NCBI RefSeq assembly: GCF_041260155.1
Contig: NC_091928.1
Span: 46,726,137 to 46,790,136 of the forward strand
Source of the DNA: Ptychodera flava
Lineage: Eukaryota > Hemichordata > Enteropneusta > Ptychoderidae
DNA length: 64,000 nt
Direction of reading: 5' to 3'
The position numbers and the translations under genes were made by a program. The notes below the pieces were generated by a model. It made no database searches and was not told the DNA's origin. It saw only the letters and a list, made by a program, of their open reading frames with translations. Of the stretch, positions 1-11,640 are shown in pieces. The first letter of the stretch is position 1; each line of letters begins with the position of its first letter.

Positions 1-199
1 ATTGAGATATCTAGTTTTGTCAGATCTGAAACAAAGTTATCTCGTGGGAAACCCCATAACCAGGATGATAAGACCGTATTTAGAGATGTGTAAACCTCTC
101 TGTCTTATTGCGCATCGTGCAGGAACTTTGGTGACAATAACCATGATAACCGTGTATCTTACTCTAGGTAAACCAGGACAATGGTAATAGTAAAATTTG

Positions 200-800
200 A
201 AGAGTGATGTCCAAGCTCTGACATCATAGTCATACATAGCGTTTGATGATGTAACCCGTATCGTTTGATGATGTAATCTATACCGTTTTCCGTAAAACTA
301 CGCTTTTTTGTCACGGCGATATTACCACTTGTTTCATTGTTATGAATAAAGAGAAGTGTGACACTATACCAAGGGTCGTTCATGGCGAAAATATACCAGT
401 GTCTCTACATTAACATTTCCACGTTAAGGTATAATACATGTAATTTTTCATATAATATTTTATTTTTGGTCCTACAAAGCAAGCGCATTTTTATTCCTCT
501 TCTCCCCAAAAGTATATCAACCTTGCAAACACAATAAGTTACGCACCAAATGCAAAGTTGTTTATGACAAAAGAATTCTCGGCTAGCAATAATGGCTATT
601 CGGAATTACACACTTACAGGCTATGTTAAAAAGTTGAACATTAAGCATTTCGACGTCAGAATTTTTTGAAGTAGAACAAGTGGACCGTAGGTTACCCACA
701 GAGAGAATGCGGTAAAGCTGGTATTTGTTTACCTCCGCTGTTACAACAATGAGTCAAACAATAGGTCATTCGCAAACAAGTGGGAACAATAGGGGAAAAA
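200..800 (+). repeat. Fragment of an additional TNFR-block copy (intron-1-like)
   Basis: The stretch around 210-310 has the same order of short blocks as the sequence just after the first TNFR exon in both copies (2825-2920 and 14810-14900): a 'gacatcatagtcata' block, then a GTAA- and TTTT-rich part. A later block near 715-775, with 'tttgtttac' followed by 'gagtcaa', matches about 3060-3100. This suggests that a partial, older TNFR unit lies at the left edge and continues outside the window. Similarity was judged by eye and is patchy. No coding exon is visible here. A 15-bp block 'cgtttgatgatgtaa' occurs twice at about 240-275. Confidence 0.5.
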
Positions 801-1600
801 AGAATGTCGCTATTTTGAACCAGTGATGTCTGTCGTTTAAATTTGGGTCATGTGCCTTGTATCTCATCGCCCGGCTTTGTACTGACACCTACATCGCTTA
901 ATTGTGTCTATTACATCGACATCGGCAAGTATTTCCAAATAGTAACTATTTTGGCCGTAACTCTCCTTAAAATATTGCAAGACACATAAAACATTCCATG
1001 GGAAAAACGTCAGAGGAGAATCGCCATTAATAACATAAAATTGTTTAGGCGCAAAGAACTACCACCCCGTACCATTAAATGTAACTCTTAGAGACGATAG
1101 AATCGTGAAAAAGTGTAATGATGCTTTTGACTTCTTCAGATATTATCAATATACTTGTAGAATATAACGTTATTCACAAAATACCGAAATTTATGTCCGA
1201 GTACACTGTCTTTTCACGAGGTCCGTCGTTTATGTCATCGATCATGTATCGAACACATATCTAGATCTGTTTGATGTCGAGGATCTTCTAAGCGATATTT
1301 CGCAAGTCAAAAATATATTTGCTCATTCGATATACTGCTAGTAAGCCATACATTTAGTGTATTTTAAAAATTAAAAGCCCGATAAAATATCAGACAGCGA
1401 GCTAAAGCGAAACGAGGTACAACCATAATAATATATTAGTAACACAGTCACTATGGAATCAAAATTTGGATATACCGTCTATTCTGAGGCCTCCTTATGA
1501 AGTGATCCCTATATCGATGAGTCACACACTCGCATAAATGTACAGATATTCAAGATGTATTGAATATCTAAAAATAAGAGGCCATCAGACATCACTGTAT
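800..1600. other. No gene seen; upstream flank of TNFR-A
   Basis: No reading frame, RNA gene or repeat can be supported here. Short stretches near 1200-1260 ('gaggtc', 'catgtatcg') resemble the corresponding upstream sequence of TNFR-B near 13400-13470, so at least the right part belongs to the duplicated block. Confidence 0.5.
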
Positions 1601-1900
1601 ATTGGTCAACAGATGCATAGGCCTTACTTTCATTGAAATGTGACACCATTCTTTTCATGTTCGTTTGTTCGGTCCACTATTACATGTGAATTATTTTATT
1701 TTTTGTGCTTGACTCGTTGGAGTCAAACTTTTGAAATGAGTGCTAATTAGATATAGAAATCGCTGACTCCAATACATTCACCACATTTAGACACATGTCA
1801 GCGTTTCTAAAAAAAGTGGGCGGGAATTACCTTACAGGCTATAATGCTCGGTCAGCAATAAACATAGTGGGGGAATTACCCACAGGTCTGTTAAATGTAA
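1590..1900 (+). promoter_or_regulatory. Candidate promoter of TNFR-A with paired kB-like sites
   Basis: Short blocks here are shared with the sequence upstream of TNFR-B: 'ggtcaacagatg' (about 1601 and 13557) and 'cttgactcgttgg' (about 1708 and 13679). Two copies of GGGAATTACC occur at 1822-1831 and 1871-1880, the first just after GGGC. The motif resembles the NF-kB consensus GGGRNYYYCC but has A at the eighth position. An ATAA-rich stretch lies between the two copies. Regulation by NF-kB/Rel is plausible for a TNF-receptor gene but is inferred only from motif likeness and paralogue conservation. The transcription start is unknown. Confidence 0.4.
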
Positions 1901-2016
1901 TTCAAACATTTCATTTGAGCACAAATAATCTTGTGACTAGTCTTGTGTGTACCAAAGCTCAACTGAGCCAGCGTATATGGCTTTCTCAGAAAAAAATATC
2001 ATTTCTCATGATTTTG

Positions 2017-2602
2017 ATGGGCCCAAAAATTATTTTTACGATAAGTGCTGTAGCCCTACCAGCCGATTCCGATGAAATTCCGGCCATCGACTGCCTGCCC
2101 GGACAGTTTGTGTACAAGATCCCATTTGGAAGATACAAAAATGACGATGGAGTTGACCAAACCATTGACCCTGGCTATGTCTGTCGTCAGTGTCGAATAT
2201 GTCCGATGGGGGCAAAGGTCATCGCCAAATGCTCTTTGTTTGCTGACACCGTTTGCGGAGGGTGCATTAAAGAGGGGCATGTATTTGACGAGGGGACGAA
2301 ATCATGCCAACCGCTGTATATCGTGGAGGGCAGGTTGTCAAGCGATAAGGAAGAGAAGACATTAAAATCGGTGACTGGGAAGACAACACCTGGAACATCG
2401 CCAGAGTGTGGTAATGGAAGTCATGATGGAAGGCTGGACGTCTCATCACATACGGTTAACGCACTTTTTGTCGCTGCGGCAACACTCTTCGCCATCGTTC
2501 TCTTCTCCGCCGTTGTCTTGGTGATTATAGCTTGCGTGAACGCAATGGTCAACCGATCAGGAAAGCAAAATAAATCCAAAGGGGAAGAAGAAATAACGAA
2601 AG
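2017..2602 (+). CDS. TNFR-A exon 1: signal peptide, one TNFR cysteine-rich domain, TM helix
   Basis: This exon encodes most of a type I membrane receptor of the TNF-receptor superfamily. With Met at 2017, a hydrophobic signal segment (residues about 4-16) precedes the cysteine-rich part. Cysteines fall at 26, 56, 59, 62, 72, 80, 83 and 97. The segment C-x2-C-x2-CP-x-G ... C-x4-DT-x-C-x2-C is the classic TNFR repeat signature. A further C-G-N-G follows near 131. A membrane helix spans about 148-173 and is followed by a basic/acidic start of the cytoplasmic tail. The frame runs on to a stop at 2643, but a donor AAAG|GTGAAG at 2602 leaves phase 1, which fits the exon at 6815; TNFR-B shows the same arrangement. 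An upstream in-frame ATG at 2008 is an alternative start, as are earlier ones, but the TNFR-B start aligns with 2017. The ligand is unknown. With one main CRD it resembles short receptors of the Fn14/BCMA type in architecture only. Confidence 0.8.
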
Positions 2603-5600
2603 GTGAAGTAAATTCGTTTTCCATGTGGAAAGTTGTAATATAAAATGCAATAATTTTGAATCGGTAGGGAAATTCCAAATCACCAGGGGTAGCTAAAACT
2701 ACACATCAACTGAAGAGTACGGCCCAGTTTAATGAGATATTAATCACCATAGTCGTATTTTAGCTTGGTAACGCCAAAAGGAAATTTACTGAACTCGAAA
2801 GTTTTAATTTCAGTGCTCGGAAACTGTGACATCATAGTCATAGATATCTACGTGTTAGTGACGCAATCCATATTTCAATATTAAACAACGTTTTGTATAG
2901 TAATTTTAGTTGATAGGTAACGAGACACAAACGTCACGGAAATCTACTATAGTGAGTTGCACAACAAGAAATCAGCCAGCATTCCAACATAAAAGAATGC
3001 ACATTTTCATGATTTCACCGACGTATCGCTTCAGGTTTTGAGTTACGAGGGCTAGCTCACTTTTGTTTACCCATGTTGTCAAACAGTGAGTCAACCACAA
3101 AACTTGTCTATTTTAAGTAATTTTGCAATGGATGAGCTAAGAATAGCCAGGTATAAGCTTACTGGGCCACAGGTATCAAGGTGATGAAAAAACGCTGTCA
3201 AGTGATGAAAAACGCTGTCATGTCTAAAAATGGGCGCGTTTATTACCTCAGCGACGTGACAAAAAGCTACCTCACAGCGTAGTGCAGATGTTTTTATATC
3301 TCATGAAGGTATGGAGAGCTTGAATCACTCACGTGATGGCCTTTCGCTCTGCATTAAAATTGTTTCCCACCAACGCAAGCTCGCAATGCTCTGACGGAGA
3401 CCTACATTCACAAGTCTGTGTGTAGCTGAAAAAAAAATTGAACGCAGCGAAAAACAGTCCATAAGCTGTCAGTACAATCACGGTTTTGCGACATGAAGGG
3501 CGAATGCTAGGGAAGTTTCTCTGCTCCGAACGATTGGCTGGCGAACATGAGCAGCCTGTATGAGCATGCGCAGATATGTTCAGGAGTTACCGATCGGGAA
3601 GCTTGTATAATAAGTATTCTATGCTCTTCTGGAGGGTACAGTTTTAATAATACAATAAATATGATTGCACCTTCAATGGCGTATTTGACTCATACTGACG
3701 CCGATGTAAATTTTATCTATTCTTTATTTGGGAAGTTTGATAAGGTTGCCATAAGGTTGCCATAAATAAACAAAGGGCGCCCCAGTGGCTATATATATGA
3801 CCTGTGAGTCACCTGACCTATATTCAGCATATACAAAAAATAGAGGTCTTGCGCGCCTGTGATGAAATTCTTTGACAATAGTCATCTACAGAAGTGAGGG
3901 GGTCACAGAAACACCGATTTCAGCTAAATCAGCAAAACCATACACAATTACTCCAACGCAATACAGAATTTGACTTATTTTGTATGGTCGGCGACCAACA
4001 GTTCCCAGAGAACACCAAATTCTCGTGAGAATTATCGAAAGGAACATAACAAATTTTATTTTCTGGCAGTCCGTTAAGTGTATTTATCGTTGTGGTACAT
4101 TGATTTCGCATCATTAAGTCATAACTTTTATCAATCTTACTACGTATTAGATATCCAATGTATCACGTGTAAAGTTGATAATTTTACATAAGATTTCTGT
4201 TTCTGCAACATATCAAATATTATACGCAATAGGTTCATTCGCCTCAAAACGCAGAATGTAGTTAACGATCTCTGACTTGTCCAAGATTATCGCGCTGGTG
4301 TCACGATAATCGGGCTACGGCTTTGAACAATGTGGGATCAAAATTTCGCTGCGTTAACGTTCTTATAGATTGCGAACTACTCTACAGCTGGGCGTCACAG
4401 GAGACTACAATATTAGATGCCCTTTATGGGAAAGCAGGTGATTATTGAGTGCAGTGTGAAATGTCATATCAATGAAATGAATTCTGACTCCGACTGAAAT
4501 TGACATGCCAACAGTAAATGCTATCTTAATGAGTGAACGCTGGGTATTTTGACGTGATTTTGGGCCAAGGAGAAGAAACTGAATTTGACAAACATTACTA
4601 GAAATTCACCAATAGTACTACAGATAGTGGGGCTTTATCCACATCCCAGTATTCAAACTCTCTATAGCGATAAAGATGATGACACCTGGAAAATCTGATG
4701 ATCTAAAACATTTGATGATGAAATGTCGAATGACTGAACTGTTGTTCTCTTTGATATTCTGCAATGCAAACATCGACAGATTTTGCTACTTAAGGATTGA
4801 GATAAAATAACTTTGCATACTATCACGATGATGTCATCTTTATTTTTGCAACATAGTTGTTATAGATATCAAAGAGACAGCGGCAGTAGCGGTACCTTTT
4901 AGGTCATTAATTTCCTAAAATCGCCCACTATTTTTCCGTAAACTCTCGGAATATCACATCATTTATTTATTAACACAATTTGTTCTAAGCCCTGCAATGT
5001 CATGTCGGTACTATAATGTTTCATCATATTAAAATGCAAGGATACGCCTATGTGATCTTAGAAAAAGTTTCATGATCAAAATGTTAGCCAATATGTGACA
5101 AGAACTGCCGAGACTATTACTCTTGAAGCCCTCAAGATAAACACTGACAAAAAACTCCGAAATTTGGAGTTAATGTTAAAAGAACTCGACCAAATGGCCG
5201 CTGTAACAGTTGCACTTCTCTGTATTCCATACAGCTATTTAGTAACCAGTACTTGAGACTATGTCTTGCTTCCCTTTGAATCGTCCAACTCGTGATGTCA
5301 GCGAACAGATGACTAAAATTGGCAAAACAAATGAGTAAAACAGTTGCGTTTTCGTTTTAATTTGGAGACAAAATTACTTTTCAAAGAAGAAAATATCACA
5401 TATTTAACTGACAGCATGTACCGATTGAAAAGAAGGCGTTCCCGGCTCTACGTCACAGCATGCATTTTTGGAACAACGCCAATAGGGCTTGCCTTCACCT
5501 GTTCATGAAAAATTACATGTAAAACATGTCAACCCTAATTTACAAAAATATGAACAGGCAGGATTTCTCTGTTTGATTAAATTTCACCGTATCTTTTGTC

Positions 5601-5770
5601 TCATAGATTAAACACAGCTGAGAATTACAAATAACGTATCGTGTTAGGATTTTATGCACGACCTCATGGGATTGCTTTCTCGCATTTAACGCACACATCA
5701 CGCAAGAAGTAGTGTGAGTTACTACAAGTGGAAGTGACTTGTTCACCCCTTTCAATTGCAACATCAATGA
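2603..5770 (+). other. TNFR-A intron, first part, no exon recognised
   Basis: Intronic sequence that is collinear, with small gaps, with 14594-18620 of the TNFR-B gene. No conserved reading frame was found between the two copies. Near 3175-3225 an approximately 20-bp unit (gtgatgaaaaacgctgtca) is duplicated in tandem in this copy only. TNFR-B carries an extra mobile insert (about 15740-16330) that is absent here near 3765. Confidence 0.6.
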
Positions 5771-5779
5771 CACCGGTAG

Positions 5780-5780
<1 letters not shown>

Positions 5781-5861
<81 letters not shown>

Positions 5862-5893
5862 AGAGGGAGGGAGGGAGCGAGGGAGGGAGAGGG
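5781..5893. repeat. (GA)n microsatellite
   Basis: About 85 bp of nearly pure GA dinucleotides, followed by GGGA-type repeats and a short GGTGGT run. Long Arg-Glu or Ser-Leu 'proteins' in all frames here are artefacts of the repeat. TNFR-B does not have this tract at the corresponding place. Confidence 0.95.
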
Positions 5894-6018
5894 TGGTGGT
5901 GGTGATGGTCTTGATGATATCAATTGCAACAAAGATTCAAGCATTTTAATTGTCTCGTCTTTCAACTGGCCTTGTCATTTTTACCAATCGCGCACTTTAA
6001 TCTATTTCAGGTTTTATT

Positions 6019-6431
6019 TACAACCATTTTCAGTAATAGAGCGCGAAGCCACTGCAGTGAACTGCAATAAAACTGCTTACACTAATTAGTTTCAGCTGTA
6101 GCCGTGGCCACTTTGGTGTTGAACAAGGCTACTTGATACATACAAAAAGTCTGCTTGTACAAAGGCAAAACTAGCTCTGTCTGAGGCTCGAGTTGTAAAT
6201 GAAAGTTTACGATTGGCATCCTGTGTTCAAGATTAAGATACAATGTAACATTACCATGCACTGGTCCATGTACAAATCTTTTTTATTTCAACTTCCCCAG
6301 ACAAACTGTCTGCATGGGACATACAATGTTGTCGACTTTGCCAGCTGGCTACAGCTGAAACTAATTAGTGTGAGCAGTTTTATTGCAGTTCACTGCAGTG
6401 GCTTCGCGCTCTATTACTGAAAATGGTTGTA
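6019..6431. mobile_element. MITE with about 84-bp terminal inverted repeats, TA target duplication
   Basis: The left end CAACCATTTTCAGTAATAG (from 6021) is repeated in inverse orientation at the right end (to 6429). The two arms match over about 84 bp with about one mismatch. The element is flanked by TA on both sides (6019-6020 and 6430-6431), as expected for Tc1/mariner-type transposition. The interior has no transposase, so it is non-autonomous. It lies in the TNFR-A intron and is not present in the TNFR-B intron. Confidence 0.85.
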
Positions 6432-6814
6432 ATATATTTATTATACTGTGGTATGGCTTTTATCCGTTAACCAGCACTCATTTTAGAGATTACCTTTCGA
6501 TACTTGAGAATGTGTTTAAGCTATATACGGTAGCGACTGGGTAAACTCATACTTGAAGTATTAGTCATGATTCAAATAATTACGTCACGCCCTTCTATTC
6601 TACTTTGCATCTCCAGACGAGATACAGATGCAATATTTGTTTCGATAATATTGCAATCAGTACAGGTCAAAGTTGAAAGTTTCGATAGATGATGTAATGG
6701 AATTTTTCGGTACCTTTAAAAAACTCTTCAACTATCAGGTAAAAAACGTACAATCCTCAAATTTGACATACAAACACAAACAGCTCACAACGTATACTCT
6801 CACTTTCCTTTCAG

Positions 6815-7023
6815 GACGAAATTTGCCTACTACAATCCCAAATCTTCTAGTCTACGCCGTCAAGGACAGAGTCGATCAAATGAAGGGGTACAAAACTCTC
6901 TTCAACACTGGAGACGATGAGGAGCAACAATGTCGTAGACAGTCATGTCCGGGGAATACTAATAGCAGTGTTAAAACAGCCACTCTGGGCAATTTGAAAA
7001 CGGGTTCTGAACATGGCGAATAA
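6815..7023 (+). CDS. TNFR-A exon 2: cytoplasmic tail
   Basis: This exon follows a strong acceptor (pyrimidine-rich tract, then TTTCAG|GA) and enters in the phase left by the donor at 2602. The first split codon is G|GA (Gly). It encodes about 69 residues starting RNLPTTIPNLL and ending in EHGE before TAA. Joined to exon 1 the protein is 264 residues. The tail is hydrophilic with an acidic stretch (GDDEEQQ). No death domain or clear TRAF-binding motif was recognised. The paralogous exon at 19503 is highly similar, which supports it being coding. AATAAA occurs at about 7241 and could be the polyadenylation signal. Confidence 0.75.
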
Positions 7024-7344
7024 TGTGTAAGCTATAGGGCATGCGTACGCCTACCAATGCATAATGTGAAGGACTTCTCAAGTAGATAAAGACTTGCTTT
7101 CCTAAGTCAACAGTCATATAGTCACTGCCACATCTCCCCGTTTTATATAGAACCAGTGTTATAAATCTGCTTGAATATTCACTTCAACTTTGCACAACTG
7201 AAGCTATTTCTTTTGTAGATGCGAACTTAAGTCACTGTTCAATAAATATATGACAAAACTTCGATAATGGTAAATCATTGCATATGTCTATTGAATCTTG
7301 ACAATATTGAGTGTTTGTGTTTTATTGATATGTAACTATTGGTA
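7024..7344 (+). other. 3' flank of TNFR-A, duplicated
   Basis: This sequence follows the stop codon and matches 19733-20080 behind TNFR-B closely. It also matches about 56740-56860 more weakly. It contains AATAAA at about 7241. Likely 3' UTR and downstream flank. Confidence 0.65.
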
Positions 7345-7925
7345 TTGCGAGCAGTTCATTATGAAAAGATAAGATTCTTGGTACACTTGTCGATGAAAAT
7401 CTTCCATGGAAACACTACTGTTACAAGACTTTTAAAAAAGTAAATAGTAATATTGCTTTGCTCAGGAGAATGCGACAGCTTTAACATATGAATACACGAA
7501 AACGTTTTATAATAACAATATTCTACCAGACTTGGATCACTGTTGTCAGTTATGGGGAGCAGCACCGTTTATGAAAGGGTTGCACATGATTCACAAACGT
7601 GCTATCAGAGTGATGTGTGATGCAAGGTATAATGCCTCGACCAAGGATTTATTTAAAACAATGATTATAGAATAGTTTATAAGAGTGGTTTTTAAATGTT
7701 TATCTTGCGCCACAATATATGAAAAGTCTTTTTACCGAAATTGATTATAAAAGAGTTACAAGATCTAAGATGCAAAATTGTTAGTGGTTCTGTAAGAGGA
7801 TATATTATAAATAGTGCCAATCAGTGGAATAATATTGATTTAAATATTTTTTTTAATTTAATCTCGAACCAACAGGTTGCCTCAATAACAGGTTCGTTTG
7901 AAAATAAAAATATAATACAAACATA
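7345..7925 (+). mobile_element. LINE fragment (CR1/Jockey-type RT C-terminus), degenerate
   Basis: Broken reading frames on the plus strand give the typical C-terminal part of a non-LTR retrotransposon protein: KILGTLVDENLPWK, then a kkVNSNIALLRRMR region, LPDLDHCCQLWG, and HKRAIRVM with a following YNASTKDLF. The order and wording match the post-RT region of CR1/Jockey-like LINEs. Stop codons and frameshifts show it is dead. The left junction at about 7344 is where TNFR-A and TNFR-B 3' flanks stop matching; matching resumes near 10620. About 3.3 kb of mobile DNA was therefore inserted here. Confidence 0.7.
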
Positions 7926-7939
7926 GGGCCAAAGTCCCT

Positions 7940-9223
7940 GAAGCTACTATAGACATGGATACAAAATTAAGTATTTCCTGACTGTATGAAATTATCTCAC
8001 TTAGGTCATCCTATGGACTTGTAAACCAAATATTAAAGCTGTCTGACCGGCGTTTTTGAAGAACAAGCAACTCAACAGTTGACAGAGCTCTGCTGTGTTA
8101 TGTAGAGAATAACCTTTTGTGACACATGAATTGATGAAGAAGGTGGATATCTTTGATTAACATTGTAAGTGAATTCTGTTGAATAAGTTGAGACTGTACA
8201 TACTCAGAGAAAGCACACTGAAGAGACAAATGTTTGAAACTTAAGAAGTTCAAGGTCATTAAAAGCATTATAAGGAATCATGTAACTTTCCTTACACTGT
8301 TTACACAGATTGCATAATTGCTATAAATAGCACATGAGGAATCTTCAACAGCCCAGCTTTACCATAAAAACCCTATCACTTTGACCACTCTTTTAATTGA
8401 CCACTCTATTTCTTTCCTCAAAAAGTAATTTTATTTTATCCTTACCAAGTCAACCATAAATGGAAATTAGAACTTTCTCTATCTCTATCTTTATCTCTAT
8501 TGACTATTTTGAGCAATTTCTTTTAGATAACATACAGGGCACAATAAATGACGGTTCAGAATATGTCAAAGTTGGGATTCAGGAAAGTTGCCTTTACATG
8601 TTTAATCCTCCAAGATGGTAAGCATTTCACTATGTACTGTCAAAAAAAGTTGAACTTTCTGATAATTCTACACTAAAATTATTTTGGCTTTGATGATTTC
8701 CTAATTAATTCAATTATTTAAAATTATATTAATTATTTTTTTCTGGGTGAATTGATAGAGTTTATACAGTACAAGAATTACATACAATGTAAGTCAAATT
8801 TTGACCAAAAATGACAAAAAAATTCCTTAAAAATACAGATTTGCATATTTCATCACAATTTGAACAAATCTAAGTTGGGTTACCCCTAGGGACCTGTATA
8901 CCAAATAACAAAGCTGTCTGACCAGCGGTTATGAAGAAGAAGATTTTTTACCAAAAACACCTTTTTTGGCATTAATTTGCCTATTTTCAACAATATCAAA
9001 AAATTAAAAAAAATAGTTTCTCAAAATCATATTTGTCATCTACACAACAAATATCAAATCAGTAAGTACTGGGGTTCTCAAGATATTTGAGTGGACGGAC
9101 GCCTCACAAACGGACATACATACATACATACATACATACATACATACATACATACAGACTGACGACGGACGCCGGACGGATACCCATCCCAATAGCTTCT
9201 ATAGACTATAGTCTATAGTAGCT
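7940..9223. mobile_element. Non-autonomous element ending in inverted agctactatag
   Basis: The segment starts with AGCTACTATAG (7942-7952) and ends with its reverse complement (9213-9223), next to a local palindrome 'ctatagactatagtctatag'. It has no coding frame. It holds an internal direct repeat: a block 'aaagctgtctgacc' followed by a 'ttgaagaa'-like stretch appears at about 8035-8065 and again at about 8908-8940. It also holds a (TACA)n microsatellite at 9113-9156. Best read as a non-autonomous DNA transposon or a composite repeat nested in LINE debris. The outer borders are approximate. Confidence 0.6.
9113..9156. repeat. (TACA)n microsatellite
   Basis: About eleven uninterrupted TACA units, preceded by 'ggacgga' and followed by 'gactgacgacggacgccggacgg'. 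Confidence 0.95.
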
Positions 9224-9329
9224 AAAAACGAAAAGTATATAACAGTTACAACGTAAACAAACAGACAGGAGAATTCACATAAGAAAAAGCCAAAAAACAG
9301 CAATAAAGCGAAAGATACACAGAAATACA

Positions 9330-10335
9330 TCCAGATAAAAGTAATTATTCAGAAAAAAGGATCTTACATAATCCATAACGAAAATTACTGAAGTTATTAA
9401 AAATATCTAAATTTTGCTTGTTACAGATAGAATTAAAATATGTCTGAGATCGTGATAAAAATGAGTCTTTCAAGATATTCGTACGTGCTGACACTGGTCT
9501 AAAAACAACAGCACGACGCAATGTAAAAGCAGGAACGTTAAAATGAATCTGTGCAAGAACATCTGGTACACTATAAACTGAGTGAAGGATTTTATAAAGA
9601 AAAAGAGTGTCTAAAAATTTTCGCCTGTTCTCCAATGTGGGAAGGCGAAATTCATAACATAGGTTACTATACAGAGCCCTTGAGTAAGCCATCGATGAAC
9701 GGAAACAAAGATACTTGATAAATTTTATTTGGACTCTTTCTAATTTAAATATAATTGATTAGGGGACCAGATGGGTGAGCAGTATTCAACGTGGCTTCTG
9801 ACGTAGGAGACATACAATGTTTTTAAAACTTTGATGCTATTAAAATATTTACAAGAACGCTTGATAAATCCAAGCATTTTAAAAGCCTTTGAAACAACAT
9901 GGTTAATGTGCATACTCCAGTTAAGTTTACTTGTTAAAAATACACAAAGGTCTTTTACAAAGTTGGTGCGAGTCAAGATAGTTTGCTTAGCACATCTGTA
10001 AGGAAATATTTTGACGTTTTTTTCAAAGTGAATGAAATACATGAACATTTTTTTACATTTAATGACAACTTCCATTTGCTCGTCCACTTCACAACCTGGT
10101 TGATATCTTGTTGTAGTTTGATGCAATCGGACATATCAGTAATGGCCATAAATAACTTGGAATCGTCAGTATACAAAGATAAATTTGTATGGTTCATGCA
10201 TTCAGACATGTCATTGATATAAAGTACAAAAAGGAGCGGACCCAAAATAGACCCTTGGGGTACACCTGATGTGACATGTCCCCATGATGACAGATAAGAT
10301 CTATTAACCCATTCAGTAATTTTTAAAACATCTTA
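9330..10335 (-). mobile_element. LINE fragment, CR1/Jockey-type reverse transcriptase (minus strand)
   Basis: Read on the minus strand from about 10335 to 9345, the sequence encodes the second half of a non-LTR RT. It has GVPQGSILGPLLF (RT motif 4), then YINDM, then a catalytic box YTDDSKLF (usual form F/YADD), then thumb-like sequence ending HVEYCSPIW. The C-terminal region continues to about 9345. At least two frame changes (about 9700-9740 and 9973-10126) break the ORF. The 5' end with endonuclease is missing, as in a 5'-truncated insertion. Confidence 0.75.
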
Positions 10336-10618
10336 TTGGAAATAATTTTTGTGTTCTTAATTTTTAGTTGTCTTGTCGGTTTGTTGTTGTCGTTTAGCGT
10401 GTGCTTTCATTTATCTCAGTTTTCGCTGCTTCACTCACATTGTATTTTTGTGCATTGTTTTGTGCTAGCTTTGTTTGTCATGTTTCATGTTGTTCTGCTT
10501 TGTATCAGTTTGTATATCAATCTGAGGACCCTAGAGAAGATACGCATCTTTACTGAAGCTTACCAGGATACCCTCGTTAAATAAAGTTTAATAAAATAAA
10601 AATAATATAATAAAATGA
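10336..10618 (+). mobile_element. Probable LINE 3' tail
   Basis: A T-rich stretch is followed by 'gaggaccctagag...taccctcgttaaataaag' and an A-rich end (ATAAAATAAAA). This looks like the 3' UTR and tail of a plus-strand non-LTR element. It may be the displaced end of the fragment at 7345-7925. The right border is where homology with the TNFR-B flank resumes. Confidence 0.45.
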
Positions 10619-11640
10619 AATATTTTTGGGCGTATATTGCTGTTTCGATCCATAGCGTCGATGTAAATAACCAAAATCAGAGACAAGAGAAGATGTTTCC
10701 CGTATTTGGGGCTGAAATAGAGGTATCACCTGGATTTTTGACAAAGATTAACTTAATTCTATAGTTGTGCGACACCTAACATTTAACCCACCGAGCAGGA
10801 CACTCATAAGGTCCGCCAAATATTGGTGAAGACTCTACGCCGTTGCCTATACATGCTGATACTCCGTCCTAAAATGCGACAGCTATCTGACGTTACCATT
10901 TTACATAAATTTTGAATTTTTTCGTATTTTGTGGCGTGTGGAGGGTCTCTTCACAGTTTCCTTCCATGGAGTAAATAATGACTCGATTGATTCACAAATA
11001 CTTGTCAAATAAAAAACCATGCAGCTATTTCTCGCTGGGACCGCCCTCAACCCTTCTCCCCGAGTAACGACTGCAGAGTTATCACACAACACTTTCCGAA
11101 AATCGAACGATCTGAAGTGTATTCGGCGGACATCGTGCCGGGCATTCTATACATATACACGTACTATGTACGTTTGTGCTTTCTTAAAATCGACAAGTTA
11201 ACAGATAGAGAGAATACCAAGCGAATGTGGCTGTTAGTTGCTGTGTAGACTGTACAAAGGAAACCGATCACCCAAATGTGTAGTTGAAATCTTTTCAGTT
11301 TATAGCAAGTGCAATACAGCAACAATTATGCTCAGTATATTGCATAAAGCATAAGGTTTAAGTTCATTGGAATGATACACATCGTGTTTTTCTTGCTCCC
11401 TGATTTTGAGACAAGTCTGATTTGTACTAATCTGATTAAAATAAGTTGTAATATACACATGTAAAAGCTGGCTAGGTCGCTTTATGTTTGTTCCGTTCTA
11501 AGACTATTTTCATCGTTAGTGAGTCCTACTAGTACGGAAAGTCATACAGCAAAAACTGGCAAAGACAGCATATTATCTTGACTTTATTTGTCAACTTGAA
11601 GCTTGTCATTTTTCGCATTTAACATCTCTTCAACGATTAG
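10619..11640 (+). repeat. Duplicated TNFR 3' flank, copy 1
   Basis: Collinear with 20080-22680 (which contains two extra inserts) and with 56860-57850. Shared blocks include 'tcgatccat', 'ttgacaaag', 'cgaacgatctgaagtg', 'gcggacatcgtgcc', 'acaattatgctcagtatattgc', and 'gctggctaggtcgcttt' near 11469. No frame is conserved between copies, so it is non-coding flank. This is the unfilled version of the MITE site occupied at 20814. Confidence 0.75.

Noticed and set aside
5540..6089. Long Arg-Glu, Gly-Glu and Ser-Leu reading frames
   Set aside because: Translations of the (GA)n microsatellite; no conservation in the TNFR-B copy.
10336..10584. 82-codon hydrophobic frame resembling a membrane protein
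   Set aside because: T-rich LINE-type 3' tail read in frame; no conservation.
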